Assembly (NCBI GenBank): GCA_029009115.1
Contig: JAQXJU010000064.1
Location: 1 to 64,000, forward strand
From: Bacteroidales bacterium
GTDB lineage: Bacteria; Bacteroidota; Bacteroidia; Bacteroidales; UBA932
DNA length: 64,000 nucleotides
Direction of reading: 5' to 3'
Shown here: piece by piece, positions 27,700 through 40,091 of the stretch
Numbering within the stretch: the stretch's first letter is position 1
Layout: the number at the start of each line of letters is the position of its first letter
Position numbers and translations under genes: made by a program
The notes under the pieces: model-generated
Seen by the model: the letters and a program-made list of their open reading frames with translations, nothing else
What the model was told of the DNA's origin: nothing
The model's database searches: none

Positions 27700-28958
27700 T
27701 TGACTGTCATTGCGGCAATGTCATCGCCGTCATAATAGCCTTCGTCGAGTTTGCGGCGTATCTCCCTGAAAGCGTCGAGGGTGTATTTGACATCCTCCAT
27801 AGTGTGTGCAGCCGTGCAGACGATGCGGAAGATGACCATACCCTTGGGGATGACGGGATATACGACCATTGAACAGAAAATCCTGTAGTTTTCGCGCAGA
27901 TCCTTGGCCATCTTGGTTGCCTGGGCCACTCCTCCCTTGATATGTACGGGGGTCACGCAGGCCTGGGCCTCGCCAATGTCGAAACCTTCTTCGACAAAGC
28001 CTTTCTGAATGGCATGTGTAATCTCCCAGCACCTGGCCCTGAGGGCATCTCCCTCGGGAGAATCGATAATCTCCATCCTCTTCATATTGCCTATGACCAG
28101 AGGCATAGGGAGACTCTTGGCATACATCTGCGAACGCATATTGGCACGCAGATAGTTGATGATGTAATGAGGTCCTGCGACAAAACCGCCGATAGAAGCC
28201 ATACTCTTTGCGAAAGCTCCTATGTAAAGGTCGATTTCGTCCATACAGCCGAGCTGTTCGGAGGTTCCGCGACCGTGCTCGCCGAGAAGCCCGAAGCCGT
28301 GGGCGTCGTCGATGAGGATGCGGAAAGAATACTTCTTCTTGAGGGCGGCAATCTTGTCGAGAATACCCATTGCGCCGGTCATTCCGAAAACTCCCTCGGT
28401 AATGAGGAGCACTCCCCCGCCGTTCTCGTCTGCTACCTTGCAGGCACGTGCAAGCACCTTCTCGCAGTCTTCGATGTTGTTGTGGCGGTACTTGTACTTT
28501 TCGCCGAGATGCAGACGTATTCCGTCGAGCAGGCAGGCGTGGCACTCTGCGTCATAGACTATGACGTCGTGACGCGAAGTAAGGGCATCGATGGTAGAAA
28601 CTATACCCTGATATCCGAAATTGTAGAGGAATGCATCTTCCTTCTTTTCGAAACGGGCGAAGGTCCGCTCAAGTTCCTCGTGATAGCGGGTGTGGCCCGA
28701 CATCATTCTGGCACCCATAGGATAGGCGAGTCCCCACTGGGCTGCTGCTTCGGCATCGGCCTTGCGCACCTCGGGATGGTTTGCCAGTCCGAGATAGTTG
28801 TTCAGGCTCCAGTTAAGGACCGGAACTCCGTTGAAAGTCATATGGGGGCCGAGCTCACCCTCAAGTCTGGGATACATGTAATATCCGAAACCCTGCTCAA
28901 AATACTGTCCTATCGGACCGCCGCTGTCACGGCCTATTCTGTCGAAAATGTCAAGCAT
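27696..28958 (-). CDS. spt: Alpha-oxoamine synthase, serine palmitoyltransferase-like
   Basis: YMYPRLEGELGPHMTFNGVPVLNWSLNNYLGLANHPEV; DDAHGFGLLGEHGRGTSEQ; GAFAKSMASIGGF PLP-Lys motif; differs clearly from the Kbl paralogue in the window. Confidence 0.82.
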   Translation of the reverse strand: MLDIFDRIGRDSGGPIGQYFEQGFGYYMYPRLEGELGPHMTFNGVPVLNWSLNNYLGLANHPEVRKADAEAAAQWGLAYPMGARMMSGHTRYHEELERTFARFEKKEDAFLYNFGYQGIVSTIDALTSRHDVIVYDAECHACLLDGIRLHLGEKYKYRHNNIEDCEKVLARACKVADENGGGVLLITEGVFGMTGAMGILDKIAALKKKYSFRILIDDAHGFGLLGEHGRGTSEQLGCMDEIDLYIGAFAKSMASIGGFVAGPHYIINYLRANMRSQMYAKSLPMPLVIGNMKRMEIIDSPEGDALRARCWEITHAIQKGFVEEGFDIGEAQACVTPVHIKGGVAQATKMAKDLRENYRIFCSMVVYPVIPKGMVIFRIVCTAAHTMEDVKYTLDAFREIRRKLDEGYYDGDDIAAMTVK

Positions 28959-28966
28959 ATCTCAAA

Positions 28967-32715
<3,749 letters not shown>

Positions 32716-32723
<8 letters not shown>

Positions 32724-35694
32724 TGTTCAGACGGTCCAGTTTCATTTTAACGATTGAAGGAATGTCATCATCAGCCGAAGCGGGGACATATCCTTCCTGC
32801 ACACTCAGATAGGTTGCCCTGGCCTGGGCCAGATTCCCTTTCTCGAGGAAGGCATCGCCCAGCACTATGAAGGCCTTGGCAAGCCAGTAGGGGTGGCCCG
32901 AGGCCGATGCAAAATCATAGACCTGGCTCTCGACCTGCTCGAATTCACCCTTGTCGAAGGAATCCTGGATCATCAGGAATCGGGCTTCGGCACCCTCGGG
33001 CGTGGAAGCCTGAGAAGCAAGCCTGGAGAGGAGTTCGAAGGCTTCGGCCCTGCGGCTTACCGACATCAGGGATTTTGCCTCGACGTAGAGACTCTCGCGT
33101 TTGAGAGCGTCGTCACTTGCAGGGTCTGCAGCTACGAGACCGGCGGCTTCGATTGCGGCCGTATAATTTCTTGCCCTGTAGGCGGAGCGCATCATCCCAA
33201 GCCTCGCCGCAGAACGGTTAGATTCGAAAACGGCGCTCTCGAGCAGCTGCTCGTAGGCATCATAGGCAGCCTGATAGCGCTCAAGCTCGTATGACTGCGA
33301 AGCCAGTCCAAGACGGGCCATATCGGTGAAGGGGCCGTCAGCAGAACTTGCCAGAACCTTGGCATAGGCATCGCAGGCACGTTCCTTGTCGCCGGTATTA
33401 CGGTAAGATTCAGCCAGATAGAACCAGGCCTGAAGGGTCTGGGATCCCTGGGGATAATTCTCCATATACTTCTGAATCGAGGCTATTGCCTGGGGGTACT
33501 TCTGGGCAAGGAAGAGCTGTTCGGCGGCATTGAAGTACATCAGTTCTCTCTCGGCATCAGACTTTCCGGCAGCAAGAGAGTTGCTTTCAACGTATTCCAC
33601 AAACTTCTCGGGTTCCTTGATGGTCTGATAAATCGACTCTATCGCCAGAAGGGCATCCTCGGCATACTCGCTCCCCGGCATCAGGGCCACTACAGCCTTG
33701 TAGTTGGTCAGAGCCTTGTCATATGCCGAACGGTTCCTGTTGGTCATTCCGAGCCCTATCAGGGCCTTGGCGGCGAAACTGCTGTCGGAAGCGTTCTTTC
33801 GAAGGGTCGAGAATGCAGAAATGGCGTTGCCGTAGTCCTCAAGGTCGAGATAGGCCCTTCCGAGCTCATACATCGACTCGCAGTACATAGGTTTGGAAGG
33901 AGAAGCCTTGCGCACGGGAGACAGGGCCTTGACCTTTGACTTCACATCTCCGGCAAGACCGAACGAAAGGCCCTGCTGATATACGGCATAGAGACTTCCT
34001 GATGCGGGATACTCGGAAATCACCCTGCCGTAGGCGGCTGCGGCCGACTTGTAGCTGCGGCGTGCGAAATCACAGTCGGCCCGCCTTGTCATCGCATCTT
34101 CGCGGAACACAGGATCTTTGGAAAGGATGTACTGGTCGAACCACTTGGCGGCCGTTGAATAGCTCTTGAGGCGATAGTGGCAGTATGCCACGTTGTAGAG
34201 GATAGCCAGCCCCTCAGAGCGTCCGTCAAGAGCGGAGATGTTGTAGAGGTCTTTGTAAACCGAAAGGGCTTCGGTATAAGAGTCGGAGTGGTAATATGCT
34301 TCTGCCAGCCAGTAACGCGCGAGCTGGTTGAATGGATCGTTCCTGGGGATATAGAAGGCCGCTGCCTTGAGATATGGCACTGCATCCCTCCAGGCTCCTC
34401 CCGAGATAAGCTGGGTAGCGCGAAGGTAGTTGGCCTTGGCGTAGTTCAGTTTCTGGTCTTCATCGAGTGTCTCGACCATATCATAGGCCTCGACTGCCGC
34501 GGCATAGTCTCTTTCATACAATGCAGAAATGGCTATATATCCGTAAATCTTGTCCTTCTTGCCGAAAGTGGGAAAGTCCTGAAGATAGCGCTTGAAAGGC
34601 TCTCCGTCGTGATTCAGGTCGAAGGACAGCTTGGCGTGGTTGAATGCGGCATCTTCCTTGATTCTATAGTTGAAATCGAGTTCAGAGGCAGCCTTGAAGG
34701 CATCCAGGGCGGCAATCTTGTTGCGTGTCTGTATGTAGGAGTAACCAAGCTGATAATTGGCCACCTGCCCGAGCGAATCGGTACGGTCGGGCATCTGAAG
34801 ATACTCCGAGATAGCTCCTTCGTAGTCCTTGACTGCAAAGAGCACCGAACCCGAGAAGAAGTGATCGGACCTGTTCTTTCCCTGCAGAGTAACCTTGGAA
34901 TAGAACTCTCTGGCGCGGGCGGCATCGCCCCGGACGAGGTAGGCCTCAGAAATCATCCTCGCAAGATGCGACTGCCTTGCCGAAGGAACGGAGTCGAAGA
35001 AGCGCACCCCTTCGGTCAGGACATAGTCGTAATTCTTGCGCATGAACTGGCACTCGACAAGGTAGAAGCGAGACAGAGCTTCGAAGCGCGAATCCTTGAC
35101 CGAAAGAGAGAACCACCTGAGGGCCTCATTGAAATCCCTGGAAATGTAGTTCATAAAGCCGAGAAGATACCTGGCAGGGGCGGAGTAATCGCCCGAGGGC
35201 ATCTTGTCAACGTCGAGGAAGAAGTTTCTTGCAGATGCGTAGTCGCCGTCGGTATAGCGGCAGAAGCCGAGTTTGAATGCCAGTTCGGAGCGGCTTCTGC
35301 GGTCGAGGGATTTTGAACGGACCTCGGAGAAGTCAGCCTCCGCCTCGCGGTAACGCCCCTCGTCGAAAAGTCGGCGTCCGTGTTCGAAGAGCACAGTTGA
35401 CAGCAGGGTGCTCCGCTTGTAACGGGTGGTATAGTCAGAATACAGTTTTTCAGCATCGGGCGACGAGGCCTTCATAGCGCAAAGCACGACATAGCCTTCG
35501 CAAAGGGCATCCCCTCTCCCCTCGCAGGCCTGCTCGAAGAGAGTTCTGGCAGGGTCCCAAAGCGATTTCGAATAAAGCTCGACAGCGTGGCGGCGAACTT
35601 CGGAGCGGCTTTGAGCCTCAGCCTGGGACTGCAGCGGAAGGAGCGTCAGTACGAGTCCGAGAGCCACGGGAATGTATTTGTGATTCATACGCAC
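32716..35694 (-). CDS. Large tetratricopeptide repeat protein, secreted
   Basis: 992 aa with many TPR-like units (YPQGSQTLQAWFYLAESYRNTGDKERACDAYAKVL) after a signal peptide. Confidence 0.88.
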
Positions 35695-35713
35695 AATAAG
35701 CTTGTTAAACTTA

Positions 35714-35721
35714 CAAATTTA
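35714..35721 (-). promoter_or_regulatory. Minus-strand -7 box (TAAATTTG) for the TPR/OM-barrel pair
   Basis: TAnnTTTG match; divergent from the + strand box at 35736. Confidence 0.5.
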
Positions 35722-35735
35722 CTTAAAAAATCCGC

Positions 35736-35743
35736 TATATTTG
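35736..35743 (+). promoter_or_regulatory. Bacteroidota -7 box (TATATTTG)
   Basis: TAnnTTTG match 26 bp upstream of the ftsE-like ATG. Confidence 0.6.
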
Positions 35744-35768
35744 CAGATACAAGGGTTTTTTTGTCGTT

Positions 35769-36470
35769 ATGCTGGTATCTTTTGAGAAAGCCAATATACT
35801 CGGAGGCGAAACTCCGATTCTGCACGGCGTTGACCTCTGCGTCGATAGAGGAGAAATAGTTTACATCACAGGCCCGGTAGGCTCGGGAAAAACATCAATA
35901 ATCCGCACACTCACAGGCGAGAACAAGCTCGGAGCGGGTCGTGGCGAGGTTTGCGGGTTCAGGCTCGAAAAGCTCAAGGCCAGGGATATCCCATACCTGA
36001 GGCGCAAGCTCGGAGTCATCTTCCAGGACTTCCAACTCCTTATGGACAGGACAGTCGAAGACAATCTCACTTTTGTACTCCGCTCAACCGGGTGGAAAGA
36101 CAAGGAAAAGATGGCCCGAAAGGTTGAGAATGTGCTTCTGGCTGTGGGTATGCACACGAAGGCGCACAAACTCCCCCATCAGCTGTCTGGAGGCGAACAG
36201 CAGAGGGTGGCAATCGCGAGGGCCATTCTCAACGAGCCCGAGCTGATACTTGCCGACGAACCTACAGGGAACCTCGACAGCGAGACGGCCGGGGAGATTC
36301 TCACGCTCCTTCAGGATATCAACCAGATACGCGGCACGGCTATAATAATTGTAACCCACGACAACAGGCTGATAGAGCGCCTGCCGGGAAGAGTCTTTGT
36401 CTGCAAAGACGAGCAGTGCAGAGAACTGGCCTGCGGGGATGGTTCAAGCGAGATGGGACAGAAAAACTGA
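35769..36470 (+). CDS. ftsE: Cell-division ATP-binding protein FtsE-like
   Basis: GPVGSGKTS Walker A; LSGGEQQRVAIARAI; LADEPTGNLD; IFQDFQLLMDRTVEDNL. No ftsX neighbour. Confidence 0.85.
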   Translation: MLVSFEKANILGGETPILHGVDLCVDRGEIVYITGPVGSGKTSIIRTLTGENKLGAGRGEVCGFRLEKLKARDIPYLRRKLGVIFQDFQLLMDRTVEDNLTFVLRSTGWKDKEKMARKVENVLLAVGMHTKAHKLPHQLSGGEQQRVAIARAILNEPELILADEPTGNLDSETAGEILTLLQDINQIRGTAIIIVTHDNRLIERLPGRVFVCKDEQCRELACGDGSSEMGQKN

Positions 36471-36476
36471 CGGAAT

Positions 36477-37139
36477 ATGAAGCTGTCTGAACGATACGAA
36501 GGAGTGGTATCCGTTTTTGTGGAAACTGCATCCGAAGCTCAGAGCGAACTCAATTTCAGCAATCCTTTCGAGCTGCTTGTGGCCGTAATCCTCTCTGCCC
36601 AGTGCACCGACAAAAGAGTCAACCTCACCACTCCAGCCCTTTTCAAGGCCTATCCCAGCCCGGAAAAACTTGCCAGAGCCGGGCTTGAAGACGTGTTCGA
36701 GCTCATCAGTTCGATATCCTACCCCCGAAACAAGGCAAAGCACCTTATCGGTATGGCCCAAAAGCTATGCCGGGATTTCGGCGGAGAAGTTCCGTCGGAC
36801 ATCGAAGACCTTATGAGCCTTCCGGGAGTGGGTCGCAAGACAGCCAATGTTGTGGCTTCGATAGTCTATGACAAGCCCGTGATTGCTGTCGATACCCACA
36901 TTTTCAGGGTAGCCCGCCGCATTGGTCTTTCAAAAGGGAAAACGCCCGAGGCCGTAGAAAAAGACCTCGAGCGTCATATTCCTGAGGGGCTGCGTCCCCG
37001 GGCGCATCACTGGTTCCTTCTTCACGGGCGTTATGTGTGCACCGCGCGGAATCCCAGATGCGCAGAGTGTCATTTGACAAACTGGTGCCTCAGTTCTTCA
37101 ATCTTGGCATCGGCATCGTCTCCAGCCGCTCCGAAATAG
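36477..37139 (+). CDS. nth: Endonuclease III
   Basis: LSAQCTDKRVN; LPGVGRKTANVV; VDTHIFRVARR; Fe-S motif CTARNPRCAECHLTNWC (C-x6-C-x2-C-x5-C). Confidence 0.94.
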   Translation: MKLSERYEGVVSVFVETASEAQSELNFSNPFELLVAVILSAQCTDKRVNLTTPALFKAYPSPEKLARAGLEDVFELISSISYPRNKAKHLIGMAQKLCRDFGGEVPSDIEDLMSLPGVGRKTANVVASIVYDKPVIAVDTHIFRVARRIGLSKGKTPEAVEKDLERHIPEGLRPRAHHWFLLHGRYVCTARNPRCAECHLTNWCLSSSILASASSPAAPK

Positions 37140-38731
37140 AACTTGATCTTGGGTTCGGTTCCTGAAGGGCGGATTGAAACCACATCTCCGGCCTCATTGA
37201 AGAACTGCAGGACGTTGGACGAAGGCAGCCCCGTCTTTTCGGGTTCCAGATAGTCCACCACCTTGCATACCGGCGAACCGCACATAGATGCGGGAGGTGT
37301 GGCACGCAGCGAACGCATCATCTCCTGGATTTCCTCGGCACCGGCCTTTCCCTTGCGGACAAGACTCGAGAGGGCCTCCTTGCGATAGCCGAACTCCTTG
37401 TATATCTTCTGCATAAGTCCGTAGAGGGTAAGCCCCTGGTCAGCTGCCCAGGCTGCGCATTCGGCAACCATCATACAGGCAATCTGGGCATCCTTGTCAC
37501 AGACATACTGTCCTACATTGAAGCCGTAGCTCTCCTCGCCTCCGCAAACGAACTCGCCATCAGCCTCGCGGGACCGTACTATCTCGGCAATGTACTTGAA
37601 TCCTGTCAGGACATTATAGACAGGTATCCCGAACGAAGAGCAGATATCGGTGATGAGCTCGGTGGTGACAATGGTCTTGACTACATACTTGCCTTCGCCG
37701 AGAGTTCCGAGTTCCTTGCGGCGGCTGAGAATGTAGTATGTGAGCATCGAGGCAGTCTGGTTGCCGTTGAACAGAACCATCTTGCCTTCGGGGTCACGAA
37801 CCGCTATTCCGCAACGGTCGGCATCGGGGTCGGTACCCATTACGATATCTGCTCCCGTCTCGTCGGCCTTGTCAAGAGCCATCTTCAGGGCCGAGGGCTC
37901 TTCGGGGTTCGGAGAAGAGACTGTCGGGAAATCGCCGTCGCTGACATCCTGGTCGGGAACGTGAATGACATTCTCGAAGCCCATTCGCTTCAGGCACTCG
38001 GGTACGAGACGCACTCCGCAGCCGTGGAGAGGGGTGTAAACAATCTTGAGGTCTTTGTGACGGGCACAGGCTTCGGGACTGAGGGTCAGGCTGAGAAGGT
38101 CTGCCATATACTTCTCGTCAACATCCCTGCCCATTATCTCGATTTCGCCGCAATGGGTTCCAGACTCAAACTTTACCATCGAAGGGTCGGTAATGCGGGC
38201 GACCTCGGCTACGATTTCTTTGTCAACAGGCGAAGTAATCTGGGCACCGTCGGACCAGAAGACCTTGTATCCGTTGTATTCCTTGGGATTGTGAGAGGCA
38301 GTCACCATCACCCCGGCTACAGCCCCCTTGAGACGGATTGCATAGCTGAGTTCGGGCGTAGGACGTATATTGTCGAAGATGAACACGTGCAAGCCATTGG
38401 CCGAGAGAACATCAGCCGCAATCCTGGCGAACTGCTTGGAGTTGTTGCGGCTGTCGTATGAGATGCAAACTTTAAGATCATCCCCCTCAACGTGAGAAAG
38501 GATATAATTTGCAAGGCCCTGAGTGGCCATTCCAACGGTGTATTTATTCATACGGTTCGTTCCTACTCCCATCAGACCGCGGAGCCCGCCTGTTCCGAAT
38601 TCAAGGTTGCGATAGAATGCATCCTCGAAGCCTGCCGGGTCCTCGTTGCGGAGTCTGAGAACCTGCATCTTTGTCTCCTGATCGAAATCGCCTTCAAGCC
38701 ATTTCGCAGCTGTTTCCTTGTAATCTGCCAT
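37070..38731 (-). CDS. Phospho-sugar mutase (phosphoglucomutase/phosphomannomutase family)
   Basis: VTASHNPKEYNGYKVF phosphoserine loop; GTDPDADRCGIAV; GGEESYGFN; RPSGTEPKIKFYF. Confidence 0.94.
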   Translation of the reverse strand: MADYKETAAKWLEGDFDQETKMQVLRLRNEDPAGFEDAFYRNLEFGTGGLRGLMGVGTNRMNKYTVGMATQGLANYILSHVEGDDLKVCISYDSRNNSKQFARIAADVLSANGLHVFIFDNIRPTPELSYAIRLKGAVAGVMVTASHNPKEYNGYKVFWSDGAQITSPVDKEIVAEVARITDPSMVKFESGTHCGEIEIMGRDVDEKYMADLLSLTLSPEACARHKDLKIVYTPLHGCGVRLVPECLKRMGFENVIHVPDQDVSDGDFPTVSSPNPEEPSALKMALDKADETGADIVMGTDPDADRCGIAVRDPEGKMVLFNGNQTASMLTYYILSRRKELGTLGEGKYVVKTIVTTELITDICSSFGIPVYNVLTGFKYIAEIVRSREADGEFVCGGEESYGFNVGQYVCDKDAQIACMMVAECAAWAADQGLTLYGLMQKIYKEFGYRKEALSSLVRKGKAGAEEIQEMMRSLRATPPASMCGSPVCKVVDYLEPEKTGLPSSNVLQFFNEAGDVVSIRPSGTEPKIKFYFGAAGDDADAKIEELRHQFVK

Positions 38732-38835
38732 AGCAATTGGTTATAATCTTTAGTTCTGAAAGCCCAGACTTGCCTTGCGGCATACAGGGTGCCGGGCTTA
38801 ATCACACAAATGTAAAAAAAATAACTGAAACAGCG

Positions 38836-38843
38836 TATCTTTG
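38836..38843 (+). promoter_or_regulatory. Bacteroidota -7 box (TATCTTTG) immediately upstream of an ATG
   Basis: Box ends 4 nt before the ATG at 38848. Confidence 0.6.
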
Positions 38844-38847
38844 CCAA

Positions 38848-40089
38848 ATGACAAGAAAAAGTCACAATTCCGGATTCGCAGATGTACTTGCAGACCTGAA
38901 AGACAAAACTCTCAGGAAGGTAGTCTCGAAGGTCCCGGAGTGGGAAGGAACTGCAGGCTTGCAGGTAGCGGCTTCAATCAACGCAGAGCAGTGCAGCGGA
39001 AGTGCCACAGCCCGATACAAGGCGGCCCTCGCACTGAGCCTCGCAGTTCAGCCCGGAGCACGCCCGGCAAAAGAGCCCCCGGCAAGGATAGCCGACCTTA
39101 CCGGTGGCCTTGGAGTTGACAGCTGGTTCTTCTCCAGAGAGTTCGACGAAGTACTTTACTGCGAGATTCAGGAAGCGTACTGCAAAGCCGCAGCCCACAA
39201 CTTCAAAATTCTCGGGGCAGATAATATCCTCGTCCGGCAACATTGCAGCGCCCCCGACCAGGCAACAAAGGCCCTTCTGGAAGATTTCAAGCCAGATGTC
39301 ATATTCCTCGACCCTGCGCGGAGGAACTCTTCAGGGAGCAAGGTGTTCAGGCTTGAAGACTGCGAGCCGAATCTTCTCGGGATGCTCCTCCTGCTTCGCT
39401 CCTGCAGCCGGTGGATACTGGCCAAGGTCTCCCCTATGGCCGATATTGCGTTGCTCACTCGCCAGTTGGGGCCGTGCCTGAAAGAGATTCACATAGTGCA
39501 GTCGAAATCAGAGTTGAAGGAACTTCTGCTGGTAATCTCAGGAGAGAAAGAGGAGTACGCCGAGCCACTGATTACCGTTGCCGATGCCGACAATCTCTGC
39601 GAAGGGGCAGTCTTCTCCTTCAGGAGGAGCGAGGAAGAATACGCCGCCTCGGCAAGGCGCAGGCACGCCACAGAAGGCAGCACAATACGCGAGGGCAGCA
39701 TCATCTTCGAACCTGGTCCGGCCCTGGCAAAGTCAGGTGCCTTCAATCTGATTGCATCGAGGATTGGAGCAACACAGCTGGACCGCTCGACCCACCTTTA
39801 CCTGAACCCCGGAGAAGAACCGCCCCGGCAGTTCGGTAAAATATGGCAGGTCATCGAAGTACAGCCCTTCGGAGGGAAGTCCCTGAAGGATATCAGCCGC
39901 CGCTACAGCGACGCGGAAGTTTCGGCAAGGGGAATACCGATGACTTCAGAAGAAATGCGCCGGAAGATGGGCCTCAAATCCGGAGGAGGAGTTCATATTT
40001 TCGGAGTCGGGGTATCTCCCGAAATCAATGCTGAAGGCATCGGCAACGCGAAGGGACGTATGCTCCTCCTCGTATGCCGCAGGGTTTAG
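38848..40089 (+). CDS. Class I SAM-dependent methyltransferase, THUMP-like domain family
   Basis: IADLTGGLGVDSWFFSREFDEVLYCE; DVIFLDPARRNSSGSKVFRLEDCEPNL; start moved to 38848 from promoter position and homology. Confidence 0.85.
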   Translation: MTRKSHNSGFADVLADLKDKTLRKVVSKVPEWEGTAGLQVAASINAEQCSGSATARYKAALALSLAVQPGARPAKEPPARIADLTGGLGVDSWFFSREFDEVLYCEIQEAYCKAAAHNFKILGADNILVRQHCSAPDQATKALLEDFKPDVIFLDPARRNSSGSKVFRLEDCEPNLLGMLLLLRSCSRWILAKVSPMADIALLTRQLGPCLKEIHIVQSKSELKELLLVISGEKEEYAEPLITVADADNLCEGAVFSFRRSEEEYAASARRRHATEGSTIREGSIIFEPGPALAKSGAFNLIASRIGATQLDRSTHLYLNPGEEPPRQFGKIWQVIEVQPFGGKSLKDISRRYSDAEVSARGIPMTSEEMRRKMGLKSGGGVHIFGVGVSPEINAEGIGNAKGRMLLLVCRRV

Positions 40090-40091
40090 CT

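Noticed and set aside
34177-35316. 379-aa plus-strand ORF
   Set aside because: Antisense to the large TPR protein; composition typical of a shadow ORF.
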